DNA of 56,390 nucleotides from Alphaproteobacteria bacterium (GTDB lineage Bacteria; Pseudomonadota; Alphaproteobacteria; CACIAM-22H2). The position numbers were made by a program, and so were the translations under genes. The notes under the pieces are model-generated. The model saw only the letters and a list, made by a program, of their open reading frames with translations. It ran no database searches and was not told the origin of the DNA. The stretch covers positions 1 through 56,390 of the forward strand of contig JAEULA010000017.1 of assembly GCA_016793165.1 (NCBI GenBank), given 5' to 3'. Shown here piece after piece: positions 38,563 to 46,707 of the stretch. Every line of letters begins with the position of its first letter. Position 1 is the first letter of the stretch.

Positions 38563-38591
38563 TTGACGGAGCGTCCGCCGGGCACCATCTT
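38563..38591 (+). promoter_or_regulatory. probable cold-shock gene promoter
   Basis: TTGACG, a 17-base spacer and CATCTT form the best promoter match upstream of the cold-shock gene. Transcription from here would give a 5' leader of about 160 bases before the ATG at 38760. Long structured leaders that act as thermosensors are known for cspA. The remaining gap 38463-38548 shows nothing notable. Confidence 0.42.
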
Positions 38592-38759
38592 CCCGTTTAC
38601 AACTTCGTCCTGGCCTGACTTCGCCGGACTCGCGCCCCTCAGACGGGCGCCTGCCTTCCAAGTCAAATCCCAAGATACGGTTGTCCCGTGCCGCGGTGGT
38701 CGCGTGCCCGGATGCGCGCCTTGATTTCGCGCGCGAGACATGAAGCGAAGGAGGCCGAT

Positions 38760-38963
38760 ATGGCCATTGGTAAAGTGAAGTGGTTCGACGGTCGGAAGGG
38801 TTACGGATTCATCCAGCCCGAGGCCGGCGGCAAGGACGTGTTCGTGCACGTCTCCGCGGTGGAGCGTTCGGGCCTCGACGGTCTCGTCGAGGGACAGCGC
38901 GTCAGCTACGAGATCGCTGAGCAGCGCGGCAAGCAGGCCGCGGTGAACCTCAAGAACGCCTGA
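38760..38963 (+). CDS. cold-shock domain protein (CspA family)
   Basis: This 67-residue single-OB-fold RNA chaperone has RNP1 KGYGFIQ and RNP2 VFVHVSAV intact, as well as the GKVKWFD start. An AAGGAGG site sits 5 bases before the ATG, and the length is that of typical CspA proteins. It melts mRNA structure at low temperature or in stationary phase. A textbook terminator follows (38987-39022), so it is a single-gene transcript with its own promoter and long leader. Confidence 0.97.
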   Translation: MAIGKVKWFDGRKGYGFIQPEAGGKDVFVHVSAVERSGLDGLVEGQRVSYEIAEQRGKQAAVNLKNA

Positions 38964-38986
38964 GCGCGCGAGCGTTCGGCGATCGA

Positions 38987-39022
38987 CGGCGGGCGCGGCG
39001 ACGCGCCCGCCGTTTTCTTTTC
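38987..39022 (+). terminator. rho-independent terminator of the cold-shock gene
   Basis: A perfect 11-bp stem (38987-38997 CGGCGGGCGCG with 39002-39012) closes a GCGA tetraloop and is followed by TTTTCTTTTC. It begins 23 bases after the stop codon. This is the clearest terminator in the window. Confidence 0.93.
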
Positions 39023-39181
39023 TCGCGTCTTCTTCGCCGGCGCAGCGCGGCGCAAGCAGTCCGTCGCAGACTGGAACGCCGCGGCCCAATTCCTGCCACG
39101 TTCGAGGCGCCTAAGACCGCGGCCCGCGCCGCGCCGGCGCGCGGCGCCGCGCCCCTGCGGCACTTGACGAGGATCGCGCCG

Positions 39182-41209
39182 ATGCGCCACGCGACGTCCC
39201 AGATCCAGCCCCCGCTCATCCGCATCGACAAGCTGCGCGTGATGACGTCGCTCAAGTTTCATCCCGGCGGGCCGCCGGCGGCGGATCAGCTCGCCGGACT
39301 GCGGCTCTGGCTCCTCTGCCTCGCCGTGTTCGTCGCGATCGAAACCCTCGACCGGCTCGCGGTCGCGATCTGGGCGATCGTCACCGGGACCGGCTTCGGC
39401 CTGCCGCTGCTCGGTTCCTTCGCCTACGGCATCCTCGACGACGCGGCGACCGGGCTGATGCTCGGCGCGCCGTTCCTGTTCGGGCTCGGTCTTCTCGTGC
39501 CGATGTGGCGCTGGCGTGCCGCCCGTCTGGCCGCGCACATGGTCTTCTTCGTCATGCTCGGCGTGCTGGTGTTCGCGGAGCTCGGCGAGATGTTCTTCTG
39601 GAACGAGTTCGACAGCCGCTACAACTCGATCGCGGTCAACTACCTGATCTTCCCGCGCGAGGTGATCGGCAACATCCGCGAGTCGTTCAATCTCGCGATC
39701 CTCCTGCCGCTGGTTGCGCTGCTTGCGGGGTCGCTCTATGCCGGACTGCGGCGTCCGCTCGTCGCGGCCCTGGCCGCCGCGCCGGGCCGCGCGATTCGGA
39801 TCCGCCTGTGCGCCGCCGCGATGGCGGCCCTCGGCCTCGGCGCCACGACGGCATGGGTCGTGCCGCTCGATCCCTTCCTCGATCGCACGGTCAACGAGGT
39901 CGCCCGCAACGGCCTGCACAGCCTGCTGCATGCCGGCCTCACCAACGACGAGAAGTTCGACGGCCTCTATCCGACGCTGCCCGACGCCGAAGCCAATCGC
40001 CTCGCCCGCCGCCTCGTCGCGCAGGACAACACGCGATTCCTGCAGCCCGACGACCGGCTCGGCCTGGTTCGTCGCGTCGACAACGGCGCGGCGGCCCGGC
40101 GGCTCAACGTCGTGCTGGTGATCGAGGAATCCTTCGGATCGGTCTATGTCGACGGGCTCGACAACAACGGGCCCGAAAGCATTTCCCCGCGGCTGACAGC
40201 GCTGGCCCGCGACGGGCTCCTCTTCACCAACGTCTATGCCACCGGCAATCGGACGGTGCGCGGGCTCGAGGCGCTGCTCACCTCCTTCCCGCCGATCCCC
40301 GGGATCTCGACGACGCGGCGCGCCGGCTCCGAGGGGATGGACTCGCTGCCTTTCCTGCTCAAGCGCTTCGGGTACCAGACCGCGTTCCTCTACGGCGGCC
40401 GCGCCGCCTTCGACAACATGGGCCATTACTGGTCGACGATCGGGTTCGACCGCGTGCTCGAGCAGCGCGACATCGCCGAGGTCGGCTTCAAGACGATCTG
40501 GGGCGCCGCCGACGAGTTCCTCTTCGGCGAGGCGCTGCGCCGCCTCGACTCGATGACCGCGACGGGAACGCCGGTCTTCCTGTCGCTGCTGACCGTCTCC
40601 AACCACCGCCCCTACGTCTATCCCGCCGGCCGCATCGCCAAGGATCCGGCGCAGAAGCGCAAGGAGAACAGCGCGAGCTACGCCGACTGGGCTTTCGGCG
40701 ATTTCATCGAGCGCGCCCGCGGCCATGCGTGGTTCAAGGACACCGTCTTCGTCTTCATCGGCGACCACGGCCCGCGCGTGTACGGGGCCGCGCAGGTGCC
40801 GGTGCCGTCCTACCGGGTGCCGCTGCTGTTCTACGCGCCGGCGCATGTCGCGCCGGAGCGCAACGACGCGCTCGGCTCGAGCATGGACATGGCGCCGACC
40901 CTGCTCGGCCTGCTCGGCCTGAGCTACGACAGCCCCTTCTTCGGCGTCGATCTTCGCCGCGTGCCGCCGGGCGGCGGCAGGGTGGCGATGGAGCACAATT
41001 TCTCGATCGCGCTCGGCGACGGCCGGAACGTTGCGATGCTGCTGCCGGGGCGCCAGCAGCGCGGATGGTCGATGCGGCCGGGGCCGCAGGAACTCGTGCC
41101 GCAGCCGGAACCCGACCGCGCCCTGGTCGACCAGGCCATCGGGCTCTACCAGACGGCCCACCGGCTGTTCTATTCGCGCCACTACCATCAGCTCGCGGGC
41201 GCGCCGTGA
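39182..41209 (+). CDS. LTA synthase family phosphoglycerol/phosphoethanolamine-type transferase
   Basis: This 675-residue inner-membrane protein has about five N-terminal helices (41-62, 75-107, 115-137, 168-190, 205-226) and a periplasmic sulfatase-fold domain from about 305 onward. The metal site is visible: E315/E316 in VLVIEESFGS, nucleophile T358 in NRTVRGLEALLTSF, and the His residues in SNHRPYV and GDHGPRV. Relatives make lipoteichoic acid, osmoregulated glucan decorations (OpgB-like) or phosphoglycerol lipids. ATG 39182 has GAGG 9 bases ahead; TTG 39164 and ATG 39242 are weaker. Substrate is unassigned. Confidence 0.88.
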   Translation: MRHATSQIQPPLIRIDKLRVMTSLKFHPGGPPAADQLAGLRLWLLCLAVFVAIETLDRLAVAIWAIVTGTGFGLPLLGSFAYGILDDAATGLMLGAPFLFGLGLLVPMWRWRAARLAAHMVFFVMLGVLVFAELGEMFFWNEFDSRYNSIAVNYLIFPREVIGNIRESFNLAILLPLVALLAGSLYAGLRRPLVAALAAAPGRAIRIRLCAAAMAALGLGATTAWVVPLDPFLDRTVNEVARNGLHSLLHAGLTNDEKFDGLYPTLPDAEANRLARRLVAQDNTRFLQPDDRLGLVRRVDNGAAARRLNVVLVIEESFGSVYVDGLDNNGPESISPRLTALARDGLLFTNVYATGNRTVRGLEALLTSFPPIPGISTTRRAGSEGMDSLPFLLKRFGYQTAFLYGGRAAFDNMGHYWSTIGFDRVLEQRDIAEVGFKTIWGAADEFLFGEALRRLDSMTATGTPVFLSLLTVSNHRPYVYPAGRIAKDPAQKRKENSASYADWAFGDFIERARGHAWFKDTVFVFIGDHGPRVYGAAQVPVPSYRVPLLFYAPAHVAPERNDALGSSMDMAPTLLGLLGLSYDSPFFGVDLRRVPPGGGRVAMEHNFSIALGDGRNVAMLLPGRQQRGWSMRPGPQELVPQPEPDRALVDQAIGLYQTAHRLFYSRHYHQLAGAP

Positions 41210-41212
41210 ATG

Positions 41213-41240
41213 CCCGGCCGCGGCGCATGCCGCGGCCGGG
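41213..41240. terminator. bidirectional hairpin between convergent genes
   Basis: A perfect 12-bp stem (41213-41224 CCCGGCCGCGGC with 41229-41240) around a GCAT loop lies 4 bases after the LTA-synthase stop and 12 bases before the GST stop on the other strand. There is no T tract, but the position suits a shared terminator. Confidence 0.7.
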
Positions 41241-41251
41241 GTCGTCGCCGC

Positions 41252-41872
41252 TCAGCTCGCGGCGCGTGCGGCGATGATCTTCTTGGCGGCGGGACGGTCG
41301 AAGCAGCGGTCGAGCCACGCCTTGGTGTTCTTCCAGGCCGAGAAGTCGGCGTTGTTGAGATAGATGCTGAGCAGGATCCCCGACACGTTGATGTCGGCGA
41401 GAGAGAACGATCCGCCGAGCATCCAGGGTTGGGCGGCGAGGTGCTGATCGAGCACGCCCAGCGCCTTCGACAGCTTCGTCCAGGCCGCGGCGGCCACGGC
41501 AGGATCGCGCTTCTCCGGCGCCAGCATGTACGTGTTCGCCGCGTAGGCGCCGTTGTGCGGCTCGAGCTCGGTGGCGGCCCACAGCGTCCACTGCCAGAGC
41601 TTCGCCTCGCCCTTGGCATCGGTCGGATAGAGGCCCTTCGCCTTGTTCTTGCCGATGTAGAGGTTGATCGCCAGCGATTCGAACAGCGGAAAGCCGTCGT
41701 CGTCCATCACCGGGACCGCGGCATTCGGATTGAGCTTGAGGAACTCCGGCGTCTTCGTGCCGCCGTCGTTCCAGGACGTGCGCACGAGCTCGTAAGCCAC
41801 GCCGCCCTCCTCGCAGGCCCACATGTTGCGGATCGCGCGCGAGCGCGGCAGGCCGTAGATCTTCAGTGCCAT
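41252..41872 (-). CDS. glutathione S-transferase
   Basis: This 206-residue cytosolic GST has an N-terminal thioredoxin-like half (MALKIYGLPRSRAIRNMWAC) with the glutathione cis-Pro and Ser-binding region (NAAVPVMDDDGFPLFESLAI), and an all-helical C-terminal half with the N-capping motif LADINVSGI. It conjugates glutathione to electrophiles or acts as a peroxidase. A strong GGAGGAGGAA site precedes ATG 41872. It is insulated from the upstream PEP-CTERM-like gene by a terminator (41941-41974). Confidence 0.93.
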   Translation of the reverse strand: MALKIYGLPRSRAIRNMWACEEGGVAYELVRTSWNDGGTKTPEFLKLNPNAAVPVMDDDGFPLFESLAINLYIGKNKAKGLYPTDAKGEAKLWQWTLWAATELEPHNGAYAANTYMLAPEKRDPAVAAAAWTKLSKALGVLDQHLAAQPWMLGGSFSLADINVSGILLSIYLNNADFSAWKNTKAWLDRCFDRPAAKKIIAARAAS

Positions 41873-41940
41873 CGATTCCTCCTCCGGAATGGCCGGACTT
41901 TCGGCCGAACCCCGGATGGCGCGCAAGCTCGCCGCGCCGA

Positions 41941-41974
41941 ATCGAAACGGGGCCGGCTTGCGCCGGCCCCGTTC
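41941..41974 (-). terminator. terminator of the 42000-42854 gene
   Basis: A perfect 12-bp stem (41947-41958 AACGGGGCCGGC with 41963-41974) encloses a GCAA loop (as read on the minus strand) and is followed on that strand by TTCGATT. The stem starts 25 bases after the stop of the PEP-CTERM-like gene. Confidence 0.82.
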
Positions 41975-41999
41975 CGCGCATCCGCTCGTTCGCTTGCGC

Positions 42000-42854
42000 T
42001 CAGCCGCGGCGACGCAGACCGGCGAGCCCGACGAGCGCAGCGCCGAACACCGCCAGAGTCGCGGGTGCCGGGATGCCCTCGAAGCCGCCATCGGTGATCC
42101 GCACGATGCCCGCCAGCGTCGTCGGCGTGCCCGCGCTGTCGACATCGACCACGGTCAGGCCGCCGGTGGCGCCGAACGAGTTGTGCGTCGGGTCATTCAT
42201 GTCGTCGTCGGTGAGCGCCGGGAACATCGCGGCGCCGGCCGCGGTCAGCGAATACGGGGCGACCGTGACCGCCGACGAGACGGCGACCGGCACGAAGCCG
42301 AACAGGGCGTCCGCAGCCGTGACATTGTTGGCGAGGCAGAAGGAGCTGGCCGGGAAGCATTCCGCGAGCGCCAGCAAACCGCCGCCGGCGTTGACGAAGG
42401 TCTTGATGTCGCCCGCCCGTGCATTCAGCGCGGCGATCTCGGCGCTCGTCAGCATGCCGCCGAAGCTCGAGGCGACGGCGACGGCCGAATAGAGGCTCAG
42501 GTCGACGGTGGCGAAATCCGCGCCGTTGACCTGGTCGAAATGCACGCCCTCGACCAGGCCGAGACCGGTCGTCAGCCCGAGCTTGCCGACCCGGAACCCG
42601 CCCGGCGGCGCCAGATTGCTCTCGACCCAGAGGAACTTCTTTGCCGGCGCGGCGTCATCGAACGTGCCGCCCGTGACGAAGGACAAGCCGTTGCTCAGCA
42701 GATGCTGCGCATGGACGCTGTCCTGGGCATGGAAATCGGGGTCGTGCCCGGTGAGGAAGACCGGGCCCGCGAGCGCGGATCCCGCCCCGAAACCGGCCGC
42801 GCCGAAAGTGACCGCCGCCGCAATCGCCAGTCGCTTGAAGGCCAAAGCCGTCAT
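42000..42854 (-). CDS. PEP-CTERM-like exported protein with glutamine-amidotransferase-like core
   Basis: This 284-residue protein has an N-terminal signal peptide (about 8-29, cleaved near ALA-GP). The middle has an amidotransferase-like pattern (VAVASSFGGMLTSAEIAALNA, then FVNAGGGLLALAE). A C-terminal sorting tag follows: IPAPATLAVFGAALVGLAGLRRRG, that is Pro-Ala-Pro-Ala, a hydrophobic helix and a terminal arginine cluster. Tags of this plan are cut by exosortase-type enzymes (VPLPA/VPEP subclass); none is in the window. ATG 42854 follows GGAGGGAAT. Its function beyond export and anchoring is unknown. Confidence 0.78.
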   Translation of the reverse strand: MTALAFKRLAIAAAVTFGAAGFGAGSALAGPVFLTGHDPDFHAQDSVHAQHLLSNGLSFVTGGTFDDAAPAKKFLWVESNLAPPGGFRVGKLGLTTGLGLVEGVHFDQVNGADFATVDLSLYSAVAVASSFGGMLTSAEIAALNARAGDIKTFVNAGGGLLALAECFPASSFCLANNVTAADALFGFVPVAVSSAVTVAPYSLTAAGAAMFPALTDDDMNDPTHNSFGATGGLTVVDVDSAGTPTTLAGIVRITDGGFEGIPAPATLAVFGAALVGLAGLRRRG

Positions 42855-43080
42855 GATTCCCTCCGTCGACATACGGATATCTTCCGCCTCTTGGCGTTCA
42901 GAGACCCCGCACGGTCAAGTCCTGCAATTTCCATGCAATCGAGGACAGCGAGGGATTCCAGCCCCCTGCCGCCACCGACGGCGGAATTCGTAAAGCGGAC
43001 CGACACCTCGCGGCCCGACGCCGCGGAGGGCGCGATGACCGCCGCGACCCGAGCCTGCCGGCGATCGACGTCCGCGCCGA

Positions 43081-44088
43081 TCAGACCGCGTCCCGAATCA
43101 GCGGGCCGGTGGAGCAGTGGATGCCTCCGCCGCCGAGATAGACCTTGTCGTAGGGGATCGTGACGACGGAGATGCCCGCCTTGTCGAGCTTCTCACGCGT
43201 CCGCGCGGAAACTTGGTCCGACATGATCACGCGGCCGGGACGCACCGCGAGGCAGTTGATCGCGCTGGTGCCGTCCTCGTGGCAGACCTCGATGGTGCGG
43301 ATGCCCATCGCCGCAAGCTTCTCGAGGAACCAGAACGGCAGCTGCGGCGGATTGATGATCGCGGTGTCGACGTCGATCATCACCAGCGCACCGTCGATGT
43401 GCAGGCGATACCCGGTCAGATGCACGCGCAGCAGCTCGACGCCCATCACGCGCAGCACCTCCTCGAGCTGCCGGGCACCCTCCTCGTTGACGCGGCTGGA
43501 CAGCCCGAGCACCGCGGTCTTCGAGTTGAGCCACACGAAGCTGCCGCCCTCGACGATGGCCGACCCGTGGATCGTGCGCAGGATCGGCATCCCGATCCGT
43601 GCCAGGGTGCGGGTCACCGCCCATTCCTCGCCGCGCCGGATCGGCGGCCCCATTCGCGTGACGATGGCGCCGCCGTCGACCGCGATCACCGAGTCGCGCG
43701 TGTAGCAGGACTTCATCCGGCCCGGCTTGATCTGGTCGAGATAGACGATCTCCACCCCCTCGGCGCGCAGGGCGCCGGCGAGGCCGTCGTGCTCGGCCTG
43801 CATCTCCGCCAGCGGCGGGACCTTGTCGCCGCGCCAGTACCAGCCGGTCTCGTCGTCGCCGAAGGCGCCGATCTCGTTAAGCTTCTTTGAAGGATCGACG
43901 ATCTTCAGCTCGTCGCCGGGCCGGTGCATCAGCACCATGCGCAGGCGGCCGACGTCGTTGCGGCAGCCCCATTTGCGCCCCCAGATGGACTCCTGCTCGC
44001 TGCCGCTCTCGAACGGCGGCTCCGGCCGCGACGCGAAGCGCTTGATGAGCATGTTGTAGCGGTACTCGCCCTCGGTCATCGCCGACAT
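43081..44088 (-). CDS. dimethylarginine dimethylaminohydrolase / arginine deiminase family protein
   Basis: This 335-residue member of the guanidino-modifying superfamily has a visible catalytic set: D132 in YTRDSVI, E180 in IVEGGSFV, H230 and D232 in RLHIDGAL, and the nucleophile C325 in GIHCSTGPL. DDAH makes citrulline from methylated arginines, arginine deiminase acts on arginine, and some relatives transfer amidino groups. The N-terminal 40 residues are extra and basic. The gene is single, and divergent from pgaA across 189 bases. The exact substrate is not fixed by these motifs. Confidence 0.88.
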   Translation of the reverse strand: MSAMTEGEYRYNMLIKRFASRPEPPFESGSEQESIWGRKWGCRNDVGRLRMVLMHRPGDELKIVDPSKKLNEIGAFGDDETGWYWRGDKVPPLAEMQAEHDGLAGALRAEGVEIVYLDQIKPGRMKSCYTRDSVIAVDGGAIVTRMGPPIRRGEEWAVTRTLARIGMPILRTIHGSAIVEGGSFVWLNSKTAVLGLSSRVNEEGARQLEEVLRVMGVELLRVHLTGYRLHIDGALVMIDVDTAIINPPQLPFWFLEKLAAMGIRTIEVCHEDGTSAINCLAVRPGRVIMSDQVSARTREKLDKAGISVVTIPYDKVYLGGGGIHCSTGPLIRDAV

Positions 44089-44277
44089 CGAAACCCTCCC
44101 CGTCCACCAGCCGGAACCGACCGAAGACTAGTCGGCATCCGGCCCCGCGCGCCATGGCGCGCCGCCCTTCCCGCTGCGCCCGGACGGGCCGTGGCGCCGG
44201 CCGCTAAAGGCTTCATTAGTCAAACTCTCCGACGATGGCGGCCCCGACCTCGCGACCGATGCCTTCGTCGACTCACC

Positions 44278-46707
44278 ATGCTGCGCCACGCCAGTCTCCT
44301 GGCCGTCATCCTCGTCGGCCTCGGTGCCGGCCTCGCCGCGGCGACACCCGCCCGCGACGTCGCCGACCATCGACGCGCCGTCGCGCTGGCGCGCGAAGGG
44401 AAGCTCGAGCCGGCCGTCGCGCTCCTCGACGACGTGCGGCGCCGCGCGCCGGACTACGCCCCGGCCGCCCAGGACGCCGTGATCGTGCTCGGCTGGGCGG
44501 GTCGCCACGAGGAGGCGCTGCGCCTGTTCGACTCGCTGCGCGCGCCCGTGCCGACCTACGTGATCGGCGCCGCGGCGCGCAGCGCTCGCGACCTTCGCGA
44601 CTACGACCGGGCCCTGCGGCTCTACCGCGACGCCACCGCCCGCGAATACCGCGGCGGCGATCCGACGCCGTTCGTCGCGGGCGAGGTTCTCGTCCTCGCC
44701 GATGCCAATCGGGGCGACGTCGCCGTCAATCGCGCCGATGCCGACCTCACGCGGCGCAAGCGCAGCGCCGACGTGCTCGAGGCGGCCGCCTATGCCGAGC
44801 TGCGCGCCGGCCGCCCCTTCGATGCCCTTTCCCGCACCAATGCGGTGCTGCAGATCGAGCCCGAGCGGCGCGAGTCCCTTCGCCGGCGCGCGCTGTTGCT
44901 GAGCATCGTCGGCGCCCCGGAGCAGGCGCTGGAGCAGGCGCTGGCGCGCCGCAAGCTGTTCACCGCCGCCGAGATCCGGGAGCTCGAGGGCGACGCCGCC
45001 GCCGCCATGGTCCGCCGGGGACCGCTGCCGACCGAGAGCGAGGCGACCCGCTTCGTTGCGATCGACAAGGCGATCGCGCGTCTCGACGCGCTGATCGAGC
45101 GCTGGCGCGGCGAGGGAGCCGAGGCCGAGCCGAACATCCGGCGCGCGCGCCTCGACCGGCTCATCGCGCTGCGCGACCGCGCGCGCATGCGCGACGTGAT
45201 CGCCGAGTACGAGGCGCTCGGCGCCGACGAGCTTCCGGCCTATATCCGCAAGGCCGCGGCCGGCGCCTATCTCCACCTTCGCCGGCCGGAGCGTGCCCGG
45301 GACCTGTATCGCGGCGTGCTGCGCGAGTCGCCCGACGACTTCGACGCGACGCGGGGGCTCATCTACTCGCTGGTCGAGACCGAGCGCTTCGACGAGGCGC
45401 TGACGATCGTCGACGACATCGACGGCCGTCAGGGACCCTGGCTCTGGCTCAAGGGCGCGGCGGAGCCCGAGCCCAACGAGCGCAAGCTCGAGACCGAGAC
45501 GCTGGCGGCGAACCTCCGCCTCTACGCCGACCGGCTCGGCGAGGCGCAGGAGCGGTTCGAGACGATGAGCGCGATCGCGCCGAGCAACGCGCGGCTGCGT
45601 GCAGGGCTCGCCAACACCTATCTCGCTCGCGGCTGGCCGCGCCGCGCCGCCGAGGAGGCCGCCCACGGGCTCGCTCACGACCCCGAGGATCGCGACCTCG
45701 CGCTCGCGCGCGGCAATGCCGAACTGCGCCGGCGCGACTGGCGCGCGGCCGAGGCGACCCAGGCCGAGCTCGCCGGCCGCTTTCCCGAGGACAGCGGCGT
45801 CGAGAAGCTGCAGCGCGACTGGCGGTTGAGCCGGATGGGCGAGCTGCGCGTGGTCGCCGGCCCGACCTTCAGCTCCGGCACCGGAACGGGCACGGGCGAC
45901 GGCTTCGCGGTCGAATCGACGCTCTACGCGCCGCCCGTCGCGCAGGCCTGGCGGCCCTTCGCCACCGGCCGGATCGCGCGCTCGCGCGTGGCGGAAGGGA
46001 CCGTGCTGCTGCGGCAGCTCGGCGCCGGCCTGGAATGGCGGCAATTGGACTACGAGGCAAGCCTGCAGGCCTCGCTGGCGGATTTCGGACCGTCGCGCGC
46101 AGGGCTGCGCGGGACGATCGGCTGGACGCCGGGGGACAGCTGGAGCTTCGGCGCCTTCGGCGAAATCTTCGCCGCCGACACGCCGCTGCGCGCCCTCAAG
46201 AACGGCATCACCGCCAACGCGCTCGGCGTCGCCGCGACCTGGCGGCGCGACGAGGGCCTGAGCGTGCGCGGCGCGGTCCAGGCACTGGACTTCTCCGACG
46301 GGAACCTCCGCCTGGACGCAACGCTGCGCGGTCAGCACCGCCTCCATTCGACGCCGTCGCTGTCGATCGACGGCGCGATGACCTTCGGGCTCGTGTCGAA
46401 CAGCGATCCGGGCGGTCCCTATTTCGCGCCGCGTCGCGCGATGTCGGCCGCGCCCGAGCTCGCGGTGCAGCACACGCTGATGCGCCGCTACGAGACCAGC
46501 TGGACGCACCGCCTCGTCGTCGCGCCGGGCGTGTCGTGGCAGGAAGACTTCGGCACGTCGTTCACACCCGAGGTCCGCTACGAGCATCGCTGGCGCCCGA
46601 CCGACACGCTGGAGATCGCCCTCGTCGGGCGGTTCTCGCGGCCGGTCTACGACGGGCAGCCCGAGAACGTCTTCGCCGCCGTCCTCGAGCTGAGCTGGAG
46701 GTTCTGA
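44278..46707 (+). CDS. pgaA: poly-beta-1,6-N-acetylglucosamine export porin PgaA
   Basis: This 809-residue outer-membrane exporter has a signal peptide (1-20, cleaved near AAATPA) and TPR-like helical repeats over about 25-530 (GYAPAAQDAVIVLG-type repeats through LANTYLARGWPRRAAEEAAHGL). A C-terminal beta-barrel of about 280 residues ends in a terminal Phe (ELSWRF), as expected for outer-membrane insertion. Length equals that of known PgaA. It is the first gene of pgaABCD; its stop overlaps the pgaB ATG by one base (TGATG). Confidence 0.95.
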   Translation: MLRHASLLAVILVGLGAGLAAATPARDVADHRRAVALAREGKLEPAVALLDDVRRRAPDYAPAAQDAVIVLGWAGRHEEALRLFDSLRAPVPTYVIGAAARSARDLRDYDRALRLYRDATAREYRGGDPTPFVAGEVLVLADANRGDVAVNRADADLTRRKRSADVLEAAAYAELRAGRPFDALSRTNAVLQIEPERRESLRRRALLLSIVGAPEQALEQALARRKLFTAAEIRELEGDAAAAMVRRGPLPTESEATRFVAIDKAIARLDALIERWRGEGAEAEPNIRRARLDRLIALRDRARMRDVIAEYEALGADELPAYIRKAAAGAYLHLRRPERARDLYRGVLRESPDDFDATRGLIYSLVETERFDEALTIVDDIDGRQGPWLWLKGAAEPEPNERKLETETLAANLRLYADRLGEAQERFETMSAIAPSNARLRAGLANTYLARGWPRRAAEEAAHGLAHDPEDRDLALARGNAELRRRDWRAAEATQAELAGRFPEDSGVEKLQRDWRLSRMGELRVVAGPTFSSGTGTGTGDGFAVESTLYAPPVAQAWRPFATGRIARSRVAEGTVLLRQLGAGLEWRQLDYEASLQASLADFGPSRAGLRGTIGWTPGDSWSFGAFGEIFAADTPLRALKNGITANALGVAATWRRDEGLSVRGAVQALDFSDGNLRLDATLRGQHRLHSTPSLSIDGAMTFGLVSNSDPGGPYFAPRRAMSAAPELAVQHTLMRRYETSWTHRLVVAPGVSWQEDFGTSFTPEVRYEHRWRPTDTLEIALVGRFSRPVYDGQPENVFAAVLELSWRF

